From Aralia elata (Eukaryota; Streptophyta; Magnoliopsida; Apiales; Araliaceae), in contig CM068378.1 in the NCBI GenBank assembly GCA_034770075.1, positions 42,560,508 to 42,624,507 on the forward strand: DNA of 64,000 nt. Reading direction: 5' to 3'. The position numbers were made by a program, and so were the translations under genes. The notes beneath the pieces were generated by a model. It did not search any database. It worked only from the letters and a program-made list of their open reading frames with translations, and was not told where the DNA came from. Positions 22,945 to 34,630 of this stretch are shown here, piece by piece. Each line of letters begins with the position of its first letter. Within the stretch, counting starts at the first letter, position 1.

Positions 22945-25900
22945 ATGGCTGAGCTCCCAACTACTAATCCTGGCTCCATATCTAGGGAGGAATTTGATGA
23001 TTTCAAGAAGCAGATGTTAGAAATGGCCATAATGCTGAGGGAACAATTGATACCTCGACAGGATCCACCTAAAGAGGATCCACCCCAACCTAAGGGCGAG
23101 CCAGTCGTCCCAAAGGCCATTCCCGCACCTAACAAAACAGTGATTACTATCCCGGAAGAGGGAGATACGGATGACCTGCGAAAGAAAATGAAACAAATGG
23201 AGGAAACTATCCAATCTATGAAGGGCATAGGGTCCCTAGGCAGGGTGAACTACTCAGATCTTTGTGTCTTCCCCGGAACCAGATATCCGGAGAAATTTAA
23301 AATTCCTGAATTTGAGAAATACAATGGAAAAGGGGATCCTTATACACATCTGAAAATCTACATTGGGGAGTTGGAATCTTATGCAGAAGACGAGGGTCTA
23401 AGAATGCAACTTTTCCAAAAGAGCCTGACAGGAGAAGCGAGAATCTGGTATGCCCGTCTTGACAATGCCCGGATTCACAATTGGGAGGAATTGGCCCACA
23501 CCTTCTTAACACAGTATAGCTTCCAAGCACAAATGGCCCCTGATAGATACCAAATGACAAAAGTTAAGAAGCAACCCAGGGAATGTTTCAGGGATTATGC
23601 ACAACGATGGAGGGGTATGGCCGCACAGGTGAATCCCCCGATGAGCGAGTGAGAGATGGTGATGACTTTCGTAGATATTCAAGAGGCCCCGTATTATGAG
23701 CGGGTTATTTTAGGGATTGGTAGGCCTTTCGCTGAGATGATTAAACATGGAGAAATGGTGGATATGGGTCTGAAGTCTGGTAAGATTCGGGATTTCACGG
23801 CTTTGGAAACGGCTGTAGAACAAATACAGAGTGGAAATTATGGCAGCACTTCCCGTAGGGTGCAAAAGAAAAAAGAGGAGGATGTTTCCCTCGTCCTTCA
23901 GGGCTCATCTAGAAAGGCAGAAAACCATCTTCCAGTACAGGTGCAGAGAGTAGGGCCATCCCGACAGCCTAACTTCACTGATCAGAGGGCGGAAGGACGA
24001 AGGAGATTTGAGGCCTCGCAAAATCGAGTATTCACCCCGCTCGGGGAGCCTCTTGAGCGGGTCTTAGCGGTATTAATAGCCCAAAATAAGATAGTTGGTT
24101 TGGCACCCCCGAGTGACCCAAAGGGAAGAAGGTTTGACCCAAGCAAGCGATGCGCATACCACTCAAGTTCCCCTGGTCATGATACATAGGACTGTTGGAC
24201 GTTGAAGCACAGAATCCAAAACTTGATTGATAGTGGGGAAATCGTGGTGGAACAGCCAGACTCCCCGAACGTTAAGGCCAATCCCCTGCCAAGGCATGAT
24301 GGAGGGGGGGTCAATGTGGCAGAGGCCAGTGAAGCCGAGGGGCCGTCAAATTTGAACTATGTGCAAAAAATTGAGGGAATGATCAACACGATAAATGATC
24401 ACGGGAGTGCACGGGGAGCGCCCATTAGGTTGATGGGCGTAAGTAGAAATACCTCAGAGGGACCTGTCAAGTTGGCGGCTCCGAAACTCCTCATCCTTAC
24501 AGCAAGACCGCAAATCCCTATCAACAGTCTAAAGACAGTACCATGGAATTATGGAGGGATGTCAGAGGAAGCGGCTAGTTGTGCTTCTGTGACGACAAAA
24601 GGGAACCCCTTATATCTTCCCGGGCGAGTCCTTGAGAGCCAAAAGAAGAAAAATGAAGAAATCTCTGAGGAAAAGGCCATAGAATTCTTGAAAAGGTTGG
24701 ATCACCCGGAAACAAGAGGGATCCAGATTTTAAATGAGGAATCGACCCTGACATCAATCATGGACTTGGTGTTATCGTCCAATGATCATTGCAAAACCCT
24801 GGCGAAAGTTTTGGAGGAGGCATACGTGCCCAAAGAAATTAGTGAGGAAGGTTTCGGCCAGCTGGTGGGCCATCTGTTGGAGAGTGATGTAATATCCTTT
24901 GCAGATGATGACATCCCCAAGGAGGGAAGGGGGCACCGAAAACCGCTACATATTGCGATAATCTCCTCGGGTTATATCATGAATGGGGTGCTGATTGATG
25001 GAGGATCGGTGTTGAATATCTGTCCCCTCAGCACATTGCAGAAGATGAACATCAATCCCAAGCGCCTACGGGCCAGTCATGTAGTGGTGCGAGCCTTCGA
25101 TGGTTCCCGGAGGGATACGATTGGAAAGATAGAATTGCCGGTGGAAATCGGACCTTGTACGTTTGATATCTCTTTCCAAGTCCTAGACATTGCGGCCAGT
25201 TATAACCTGTTATTAGGGAGACCGTGGATACACATGGCCGGGGCAGTTCCTTCCACGCTACACCAACAAATCAAACTAATCATCGACGGGAATCTGATAA
25301 CGATTTCGGCAAAATGTGATGACCCTTCTCCTCCCAGGAATGGCCTACCAGTGATTAATGTGGACGAGTCGGCGGCACCTGCCAGTTTTCAGGCGCTGGA
25401 AATCAGCACTCCCCACTACAGATGCCTGGGAGCCCCAGCCGTGAAACCTAAGGTCTCTCCAGAACTTACCTTCGTTGCAAAAGAAATGATGAAAATGAAA
25501 TTCCAGCCTGAACAAGGATTAAGAAAGAGTAGCCAAGGAATCACCGAGCCCATTCAGCTACCCCATCAGATAGGTAAAGCAGGATTGGGATATCGTGAAG
25601 GCATAGCACAGAGACACCGTCGGGGTGCGGATCCGATTCGACTAGCTGGCAGTCCGGTGACCAAGGTCAACAATGAACAGGGGACTAGCGAGCCTGTGAT
25701 TGGGGCAGGGAATGAAGAGTTAACCCCCGCAAGTGATGAATCGGCCGGGAGGGAAAGTTTCCTACAGGAGGTCGCGAAGGAGTTTGAAACCAAGTGCTAT
25801 ATCCCCGGGCAATTAACAAGCAATGGAGAGGGGACAGATGTTGTCATGCCACTGGAAGCCCGACAGGGTGTGCCTATCATCGATTGGGCGGGGCTAATTA

Positions 25901-26048
25901 TTCCTGGAGAGGATAGAAAAAGGGACTCAGGCGATGTAGCCGTGGTCATCGGGGAAGTGTCCGATGTGAAGCCACCTTTTATCCAGCGCATTTCATCTGA
26001 CCTGACCGTCGACAACTGGACCATGAAACCAGTAATATCCAAACAAGG
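22945..26048 (+). pseudogene. gag-pro of the Tat/Ogre-like element (two in-frame stops)
   Basis: One reading frame runs from ATG 22945 to the putative splice donor at 26048 (about 1034 codons). It has a helical N-terminus, a retrotransposon Gag domain around codons 110-235 (YPEKFKIPEFEKYNGKGDPY, LTGEARIWYARL, FRDYAQRWR), then a retroviral-type aspartic protease around codons 670-770 (GVLIDGGSVLNICP, YNLLLGRPWIH), and a G-patch-like stretch (KFQPEQGLRKSSQGI ... GLGYREG). Stops: TGA at 23650-23652 after PPMSE and TAG at 24187-24189 after SPGHDT. Both keep the frame and so look like point mutations. No frameshift is seen. A TAA at 26050-26052 is the first stop in the putative intron. Gag would form the particle and the protease would cut the polyprotein. 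Confidence 0.85.
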
Positions 26049-26216
26049 GTAAAACCCGACATCAGGGTGGTAGACCCTAGAGGATGGGGGGATGAAGAAG
26101 TTTATTTTTGTTGTTGTTTTATATTTGCATAATTATGTCGTTTCTTCATGTTATCTGAAAATGTGATCGTTGTGGAAAATAACTTATATATGACAAGTAT
26201 TTTTGTTTCATGTCAG
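26049..26216 (+). other. Putative in-frame intron between gag-pro and pol
   Basis: The donor is CAAGG|GTAAAA at 26049 and the acceptor TTTCATGTCAG at 26216, with a T-rich tract upstream. The length is 168 bp, a multiple of three, and begins with an in-frame TAA. Splicing would join ...KQG to YTNLSNP in the pol frame. Ogre elements are known to carry an intron at this boundary, so that unspliced RNA gives Gag-Pro and spliced RNA gives Gag-Pro-Pol. Confidence 0.65.
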
Positions 26217-29200
26217 GTATACCAATTTGAGTAATCCTTGCCTAACAAACGATCTTTCAAATTTGAATGATGATTATGATTTTGACATTGAGCTGGATTT
26301 CGATTTAATGGGCATTGAGCAAGACGAGACAGATTATGACGACGCGCCTGACGAGATCAAAGGATGGGTCGAGGATAAACCCAAACCCAACTTAGACCAA
26401 ACCATCACTATAGATATCGGAATCCCAGACAAGCCAAAAGAACTCAAGATAGGGACGGACCTTACCCCCAGCCAAAAAGCTGAAATGATTGAGTTGCTAA
26501 ACCAATATGAGGACGTCTTTGCCTAGTCTCATGAGGATATGATCGGATTGTCCACCGACATTGTGGTACACCGATTACCCATCAAGGAGGGTTTCAGGCC
26601 TGTCAAGCAAAAATTAAGAAAGTTGAAACCGGAGTGGAGCTTAAAAGTGAAGGAAGAGATCATCAAGCAGTTCAGGGCGGGAATCATTATGGTGTCCACT
26701 TACCCAGAATAGCTGTCCAATGTGGTCCCAGTGGCTAAACCTGGAGGGAAGGTGAGGGTATGTGTAGATTATAGAGATCTAAATAAGGCCAGTATCAAGG
26801 ATAATTTTTCGGTGCCCTTCATACACATCCTAGTGGATAACACAGCCCAATACGAGATGTACTCTTTTGTGGATTGCTTTGCGGGGTATCATCAGATAAT
26901 GGTGGCGGAGGAAGATCGGGAAAAGACCGCATTCATCACCCCTTGGGGCACCTTCTGCTATAGACGATTGGCTTTTGGTCTCACAAACGCAGGGGCTACT
27001 TATCAGAGAGCCATGATGGCCCTGTTCCACGATATGATGCATAAGGAGATAGAGGTCTACGTGGATGACATTATCGTGAAGTCTAGGGTAGAATCTGACC
27101 ATATAACCCATCTTAAAAAGCTATTCGATCGGCTCAGAAAGTATAATTTGAAGCTCAATCCAGCAAAGTGTGCTTTCGGAGTGCAGTCGGGTAAGCTCTT
27201 GGGATTCCTGGTTAGTGATCGAGGCATTGAGTTGGATCCAGCAAAGATTAAGGCCATTGTGGATATGCCGGCACCTCACACAGAGAAGGAGATAAGAGGA
27301 TTCCTCGGAAGAATAAACTTCATCAGCCGTTTTATATCCCACTTGACGACTACATGCGAGCCAATTTTCAAATTGTTAAGGAAAGGGGCTTCCCAGGAAT
27401 GGAATGAGCAATGTCAGAAGGCTTTTCAGACCATTAAAAAGCAGCTGACAGAGGCACCAGTGCTGGTACCCCCCAAGGATGGGATCCCTCTGTTTATGTA
27501 TATATCGGTTAATGCCATCGCGATGGGATGTATGCTAGGGCAGAAGAATGAGGCGGGTAAAGAGCAGGCCATCTATTACCTCAGCAAGAGATTTAGCCAA
27601 TGTGAACAGAATTACACTCCCATCGAGAAGACCTGTTGTGCTCTGGCCTGGGCTGCAGGGAGATTACAGCACTACCTCCATGGGCATACGACGTACCTGA
27701 TATTAAGAATGGACCCCCTGAAATATATTTTTGAAAGGCCCATGCTAAACTGTCGGTTGTCAAGATGGCAGTTAATTTTACAGCAATTCGACATGGTGTA
27801 CGTAACTCAGAAAGCCATGAAAGGGCAGGGAATTGCAGATCAGTTGGCAGAAACCCCGTTAGGAGGGTTGGAGCCATTAGAAACTCCTCTACCGGGTGAA
27901 GATATATTTTGGGTATCACACACGAAATGTGATGACGAGGGGCAGTTTTGGAAGCTGTATTTTGATGGTGCCATGAATGCCGAGGGGGCACGAGCCGGAG
28001 CGGTCCTGGTCTCTATCACTGGAGAACAATACCCTGTGGCCACTAAACTCCATTTCAGCAATTCGAACAACACAGCTGAATACGAGGGATGTATATTGGG
28101 ACTCCGTTTTGCCCACGATATGGGAGTGAAGAGACTGGCGGTGTTTGGGGATTCAGAACTGGTAATCAGACAAGCAATCGGGGTGTACAACACAAAGGAG
28201 CTTCGGTTACTTCCATACCATCGTTGTGTTATCCAATTGATGCAGGAGTTCGAAGATATCGCTTTCCGCCATATTTCCCGGGGACGGAGTGATTTTACCG
28301 ATGCCTTGGCAACCCTGGCGTCCTTAATCCACGTAATCAAGAACAGGGACGTTCCACAGATTGAGATAGCAGTACAGAATGCCCCGGCATACGAGGAACA
28401 TGTGGCAGTATTATCAGACGAGGTAGTTCCACCAAAGCAGCCTTGGTATCACGACATAAGGGAGTACCTGAGGGATAGATCCATTCCCAACCAGGCAAAT
28501 CGAGCTGAGAGGATGAGAATTCAAAAGATGGCAATGAAATTTTATCTGAGTGGGGATTCACTCTACAAGAGGGATGCTGGGTTGGGACTGTTGCAATGCG
28601 TAGATGAAACACAGGCCCAAAGGATTATGAATGAAATATATGGTGGAGTGTGCGGACCACACAGGAGTGGACCGATGTTGGCCAAAAAGATCTTGAGGAC
28701 GGGGCATTTTTGGTTAACACTAAAAGCCGACTGCGACGATCATGTCAAGCGGTATTACCAATGCCAGGCGCACGGTAATGTGATCCATACGCCTCCCAAT
28801 GAACTGCACTGTATGACTTCCCCGTGGCCATTTTCAATGTGGGGAATGGATGTGATCGGACCGATAGAGCCCAAAGCAAGCAACGGACACCGATTCATTT
28901 TCGCCATGATCGATTACTTCACCAAGTGGGTAGAAGCAGCTTCTTTCCCCAAAGTAACTCAGGAGGTCATCATCGGTTTCATCAGGAATAATGTCATTTG
29001 TCGATACGGGCAACCTGAGGTCTTGGTCTCCGACAATGCCAAGAATTTGAACAACGCCCTCATGAAGGGATTGTGCGACCAGTTTAAGATCAAGCACCTC
29101 AATTCCGTCATTTACCGTCCTAAGATGAATGGGGCAATGGAGGCTGCAAATAAGAACATCAAAAAGATCATGGCAAAAATGTCTGCTAATCATCGAGGAT

Positions 29201-29691
29201 GGCCGGATCTGCTACCCCTCAACCTGCTGGCATACCGAACGTCAACGCATACTTCTACAGGGGCAACCCCTTACGCTTTGGTGTATGGAATGGAGGTCGT
29301 TCTGCCAATTGAGGTTGAGATGACGTCCCTCAGAATAATGATCGATGCTCAGATAAGCGAGGAGGATTGGATGCAAAGTCGATACGACCATTTGGCCCTA
29401 ATTGATGAAAGGAGGGTGGCTGCTGTTTGGCATGGTCAGTTATATCAACAAAGGATCTCTCGATCGTATGACAAAAGGATAAGACCTCGGAAGTTCAAGG
29501 AAAATGATTTGGTGCTAAAAAGAGTCATGCCTTGTCAAGACGAAGCCAAGGGGAAGTTCGCCCCGAACTGGGAAGGACCATTTGTGATTAAGAAAGTGCT
29601 ATCCGGAGGAGCCCTCATGTTGCAAGGAATGGATGGGGAGGTATTTCCACAACCTCTCAATTCGGACTCGGTGAAGCGATTCTACGCTTGA
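26217..29691 (+). pseudogene. pol of the Tat/Ogre-like element: RT, RNase H, second RNase H, integrase
   Basis: A single frame with stops at 26524-26526 (TAG after YEDVFA) and 26710-26712 (TAG after YPE). Reverse transcriptase: VCVDYRDLNKA, LAFGLTNAGATYQRAM and active-site YVDD at 27058-27069. The gypsy RNase H follows (QAIYYLSKRF). A second RNase H (FDGAMNAEGARAG, NTAEYEGCILGL, FGDSELV) is the Tat trait. Integrase: zinc region with GHFWLTLKADCDDHVKRYYQ, then D (WGMDVIGP, 28849), D (VSDNAKN, 29032) and E (NGAMEAANKNIK, 29140). The zinc motif has Tyr where the first Cys of the usual CxxC is expected (RYYQCQ). From 26713 to the end the frame is open for 993 codons. Confidence 0.88.
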
Positions 29692-30200
29692 ATCATCAAT
29701 TCTCCCTTTTCTTTGAAGAAACGAACTACGTAGGACCTGATCTCCCAACTTGTGGGGGTACGTAGGCAACCATCATGGCGCGGTCCGATCCCTAAAAAAA
29801 AATTAATAATAATCCTTTCCTTAAACAGAACCATTTCCCGACAGCCAGATAAACCTTCCTACACCCTCGAAACCAATCGCCTAACCAGCTTCATCCCAAA
29901 TGACATAACCCTGACCCCCACCAAAACAGATAGCCAAAATCTAAGACCCAGTCCGATGAAGTCAACAGGGGTACGGCAATATCTGTCAGATCTCCATCAA
30001 GACTTGAGAAGAGAAAGAAAGCGAAATGTCAAAATCGTGGTCAACTGGATAAAATGAGGATCCAATGAAAGGCAACGATACGACAAAAAGGGAAATGACT
30101 AAATTTAAATGCATGTCTTTATATATAAGTCATTTTATTACAAGATCTCTCTTTCGATAACTGATGAAACTAACATAGTCTATGCAGGAAATAAAATAAT
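29692..30200. other. Spacer between pol and the antisense gene end
   Basis: Non-coding. Contains ACTACGTAGGACCTGAT and GGTACGTAGGC, words I associate with non-coding regions of many plant Tat elements. Convergent sense and antisense transcripts would meet here. A 101-residue ORF (29752-30057) shows no family signal. Confidence 0.5.
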
Positions 30201-31766
30201 CTAAAAATTTGAAACTAGCCGAAGCAGGATGGACAAAGTGGTGGATAGATCTGAAGCATCAACCTCCCCTGCAATCTGCTGCCCCATCATATCAATGCGA
30301 TCCAGTAAAGCGGTGGCTCGGCTGACAGTCACGGAATGAGCATCTATAACTGCCCTGGTCTGAAATACAATGGCGTCTCTGTCAGCAATAGCAGCGTCTC
30401 TAGCCAGAATGGCGTCATCTCTCTCAACAAGAGCGGCATCCCTCTCAGCTTCAGTAATAACTAAGGCCAGGCGGAGTCGGGTATCCTCAGTGACCCGACT
30501 AGGGGCAGAATCAGCTGAGATGGAGTGATCTGCGGTACCATCTGGGAAAATCAATCCAGAATCACCAAAGGCCCCAATCTGACTCAAACCAACCGGATCC
30601 GAGTCCTCGCGCAACCACTGCACGTAAGCAAATGTCTGGATGTGGCAACTCTCACTATATTCGGCGAAGATCCGGCGAGACCAAAGATCGTATACCCACA
30701 GTAGGTCCCTCTCTGTCTGGGATGATATAAGGAATCGATAGGCGGCTGCACCCATGAAAGGGTGAAAATCCTGTGTCTGATCAAACTGCCCTGTAACCGC
30801 CAAGGGATGATAAGTCGTCACGCCCCTCAAGCCAGCAATGGGAATGAAGTCCAGGTCAGGCACGTAAGTCAAGAAGCTCATAAAGGAGCAATAACCCGAA
30901 TAGACCAGTAGATGAAAGGGGTCCTCAATGACCGACAAAAATGATGTCCAGGAGGCCACATCAGTACAGCTCACGGGTCGAAACGAAAACTGCGTGGCTA
31001 TGTCATGGCTGAAGCAAAACCCTTGGCGACGAAAATGGCCGATGGGACTGAGATGACTCATGAACCACACATATAACAAAGTCGAGCTCCCTTTGAATAC
31101 TCTACCTCGGAAAGACTGGCAATATGAGGCAGACATGTAGGTATCCGCCAATATCATGGGAAGAATGGTGTGATCCTCCTGAAGGGCTCGAACGGCCGCG
31201 ACAACCCGCATGTCCAACTGATCAGGTCCAGCGGGCAAGTACAAAACTGAGACAACACAGGCCATCAGAACGTCTACTCTCAAGGCACCCCAGCGCTCCT
31301 CGGACACGAAAAAATCGCCGAAGAAAAGACGAAAACTGTCGGGTGAGCCAAATCGGTCAATCAAGAACTGGAGGGGAACCAGATGGTCTGATGTGATCAC
31401 CGGTAACAGGACAGCCCTCCGCAAACCGGTGAAAGTCAAGAATGGACGGCGCATGGAACCAACTGTAACCCTAGCACAAGGGCCATCCAAAGGCAAGCCG
31501 GTGAAGCGAGCATACTCCTCGAGGGTGGGGGTCAGCTCTACTGTCCCTAACCTGAACACTTGACGGGCAGGGGCCCAATAGCTCAGAATACCCTCCACAA
31601 AGCCCGTTGGCACCTGAAAGGATAATAAGGACCAAGAATGGCCCAAAAGACCATCTGCGATGACCCTGTCGGCCGACAATAAACTGTCCAACCAGCGGAG
31701 GAGACTGCTAACCAACCCTGTGGGAGGAATGAAGTCCAAACGCACCACGGCATCTGAGGACGACAT
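30201..31766 (-). CDS. Antisense DUF7745-like protein, 521 residues, intact
   Basis: A full-length single-exon ORF antisense to the retrotransposon. The N-terminal half carries the DUF7745-like signature (FRLGTVELTPTLEEYARFTG) and many Trp/Phe-rich segments (LLYVWFMSHLSPIGHF). The C-terminal 90 residues form a likely coiled coil with a repeated AERDAAL / ERDDAIL / ARDAAIA / DRDAIV pattern. No membrane or signal segment is obvious. It is collinear with the partial ORF at 2-463 and lies about 210 bp downstream of the other antisense gene on the same strand. It is the only long element-encoded protein here without a lesion, although its neighbours are broken. Function unknown; antisense extra ORFs are known in Tat elements. 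It could also be a captured host gene. Confidence 0.75.
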   Translation of the reverse strand: MSSSDAVVRLDFIPPTGLVSSLLRWLDSLLSADRVIADGLLGHSWSLLSFQVPTGFVEGILSYWAPARQVFRLGTVELTPTLEEYARFTGLPLDGPCARVTVGSMRRPFLTFTGLRRAVLLPVITSDHLVPLQFLIDRFGSPDSFRLFFGDFFVSEERWGALRVDVLMACVVSVLYLPAGPDQLDMRVVAAVRALQEDHTILPMILADTYMSASYCQSFRGRVFKGSSTLLYVWFMSHLSPIGHFRRQGFCFSHDIATQFSFRPVSCTDVASWTSFLSVIEDPFHLLVYSGYCSFMSFLTYVPDLDFIPIAGLRGVTTYHPLAVTGQFDQTQDFHPFMGAAAYRFLISSQTERDLLWVYDLWSRRIFAEYSESCHIQTFAYVQWLREDSDPVGLSQIGAFGDSGLIFPDGTADHSISADSAPSRVTEDTRLRLALVITEAERDAALVERDDAILARDAAIADRDAIVFQTRAVIDAHSVTVSRATALLDRIDMMGQQIAGEVDASDLSTTLSILLRLVSNF

Positions 31767-31977
31767 CTGTGGAAAGATAGTATCAAAAAGACTGTACAGG
31801 GGTCATTTTCTATCCATAAATAAAAAGCATGTATCGTACAAATAATAATAAGACAATTTAATTTCATAAAGATAAAAAAACTGTGCATAAATAAATAAAT
31901 GAGTTCGGTACATAGTGCATAAAATGGAAAAAGAAATCTAAACAAGTGCAGGTACAAAAGCCATATCCTATCATGGT

Positions 31978-33949
31978 CTAAACAAAGTCAATGTCATCTA
32001 AGTAGGCCGGATCCATAAACTGATCCCCCGGAGTCGTCGAAGTCGAAGGCCCAAAGTTCATGTCGGGGATGTAGGGTTGCGCTGTGGCATCAGATGAGCT
32101 CGGGCCTGCATCATAACCCTCACCGTCAGGATCGTAGGCATAAGCATCCTCTGGAGTCCGGCCCAACACCCGAAGATATAGAGACAGCTGGTCTACCTGA
32201 CGGGTCAGAGTGGCGATCTGCTCAGCATGGGTAGGGCTCCGAACGCAGGCTGCCCAGTCAGTCATCATCACTGAGTCGGGGACCATATCCCCGAGGAAGA
32301 ATGTGGCCCAGGTCTGAGGACCGATAGTGCGGGGCACCCACCAAGTACGGAAAGCATCACTCGTACTGGGACCCGTAGAAAGCATCCGGCCGTCCTCCCC
32401 TACGAGCATGATCTCCGAAGGCTGAGAATCCAGCGGCCAGGAGGTAGTGAAAGGAAGGGAATGCGGGATGCAGATCTCTCCAGTAACTCATCTGAATGCG
32501 CGCTCCCCCAGGTACATCACCCATCCTCCAACACTCTGCAAAGTGAGACGACGAGTGGAAAGCTTGAACTCCGGGCCAGAAGGATGCCCATCAGCAAACC
32601 CCACAGTCAGATGTTCGGAGAGGTAGGGAACCCAGACGACATCAGCAGGCGTGATCAGCTCCAGCTAGATGCGGCAGTGTGCAAAGCTGCCAGATACCGG
32701 GACCTCCTCCAAAGTGCTATGATGCCATCGCCGGCCCCGGGGATAAGTGTCCAGGCTAAGAGTAGTGACAGGCCTCAGACATGGGAGACGCTTGTAGGCC
32801 CAGAACTGCGAACAGAAACAGCGAAAAGCATGAAATAACTGACAAATGCAGAAAAGAGAAATAAATGAAGGAAAGTCCAGTAAGGAGAGAGGAAGAGAAG
32901 CCTCACCAGCAAGAAGTGATAGAATCCGAGCCAAGCATCTGTCTGGCCCTCCGAACGTAGACGCAGACCGTGGAGGAAATAAGCAAAGGTGAACGACCCC
33001 CAATCATAGTCACTGATCCGGTCCACGTCTCTGACAGCTCCTACGACGCTGAAATGAATGGTGGAGGAGTTGTTCCCTAGGAAACAACCCCTCATAATGG
33101 TCAGGAACAAGCGTCGTAGCAGGATGTCCCGAGTGCCCTGATCCGCTGGAATAGGTAGTGCGTATAGACCCCCGACAGCATCGACAGCCAAAGCACCGGA
33201 CCGAATACTACGGGCCTTAAAGACCCGGTCCTCAGCAGCGAAGCCCAATAAAGCCCGGACCTCCGCTGGAGTAATGTCAAGATCCAGAGGGACGCGGGAC
33301 CCGGTAAACTCTATGCCCGTGATGTACCTCCAATCCCAGGGGGTCAGCACAACCTCGCAGTCAAGAGGATGAAGAGACTGCGTCTGGTGGAACCATCGCT
33401 CGGATAAGGCCCTCATGTAACCCCAAGGGCACTGACGGGGGATGATAGTGAAAAAGTGACGGAAGCCCCAAGATCCACCACTGCCCGGTAGTCGCTATGC
33501 AAAGCGGTATAGAGGGAATAAATGTTGAACCAGTTACCCCTCGGCTGGGTAAACTCGGGCACCTGTGAAAAAAAATGATGAATGGATCAGTCCAGATCTA
33601 AACAAAATTTGGGAATAAGTTCAGAGAAGTACTTTAAGCATACCTCATTAGCTACAAGAGATGCCGAGGGGTGACGACTGAGATCCTGACCCAATAGATC
33701 GGGTATCTGCACGGAAGCGCCAGAAGGGGCGCGGTGAGGAGATGGGGCCGGTGTGCTGGAGGATGGCCCCTCTGCCGCAACCTCCGGAGGAACAGCCTCC
33801 TCAGCGTCCGAGTGATCGGGATGAATGACAGCCTCCGCCAAGCGATGAGCCTGACCGGTCCGAGGAAGAGCAGGGGCAGGTGCAGCCCTACGACGGCGAA
33901 CACCCGAGGTCCGAGACGCAGAAGAGCTACTAGGAGCGTCGGGATCCAT
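31978..33949 (-). pseudogene. Antisense plant-mobile-domain-like gene, three exons, decayed
   Basis: Inferred exons on the minus strand: 33949-33644 (MDPDAPSSSS..., basic RRRR patch, donor GAG|GTATGC), 33562-32907 (acceptor CACAG; TPWDWRYITGIEFTG, VPLDLDITPAEVRALLGFAA, YDWGSFTFAYFLHGLR; donor CTG|GTGAGG) and 32805-31978 (acceptor TTCGCAG; WHHSTLEEVPVSGSFAHC, GWVMYLGERAFR, a helical AEQIATLTRQV..., end DDIDFV). Exon phases agree. Lesions: a one-base deletion near 33470 relative to the left copy, TAG at 32665-32667 and TGA at 32488-32490. The left copy is intact at these three points but broken elsewhere, so the common ancestor was probably whole. The mobile-domain assignment is by motif. Nuclear or chromatin roles are known for MAIN-type relatives; none can be claimed here. 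Confidence 0.65.
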
Positions 33950-34630
33950 AGCTGGAATAGAACAGGCAAGGAGGAGGGTAAGTTCCTTTTTTTTATGTCA
34001 CAAATATTCCAACATTTATCGCAACATGATGCATGTTTATTATATGTGCATCAAAAAAAAAAAATCGGCAGAGTTCCGTCTGTAAAATAGACATCCCAGG
34101 CATAAGCCAAACATGTTTTCCATTAATCCAAGCCACAACAGATCAAAATTACATAATTGCAGCATGAAAAGACCCTAATGCATGATTTTCTTCGAAAAAG
34201 AAACTACAAGTATGTGGGACCTCATCATGAGCATAAAATAGGACTCACACAGTTGATACATAGCAGGTATATACAATAATACATAACATAGCATTGTAAA
34301 GCATACATTTCTATATCTAGCATGTAAATAGCCAAATGTGTAGCAAAACATTGACGAAATTGAAAAGTGAACGGTCAAAGTGTTACCTGTAGCGCGTAGA
34401 TCGATCTAACCGGAGCGGTTTTTGCGGGAAAGTTGGAAAAATCAGCAAAAGGCCCTTGCAAACGAGCAAAATCGCAAGAATCTATGTGGGGTACGAAGTT
34501 AAAAGTGACAGATCTGGAAGTGGCGAGCCGCTTAAGAATCCCGATCTTGGCCGCAGATCCATCTACGGCTGGCCCTGGTGGGTCCCCCTGGTTCCCTTGC
34601 AGCCGTTTGACTTGTTGAGTGAAAATAAAT
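33950..34630. other. Region upstream of the antisense gene, up to the tandem array
   Basis: Homologous to 5897-6676. A single 20-bp palindrome GCCGCAGATC-CATCTACGGC lies at 34550-34569, where the left copy has two. No clear promoter was seen. Confidence 0.55.
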
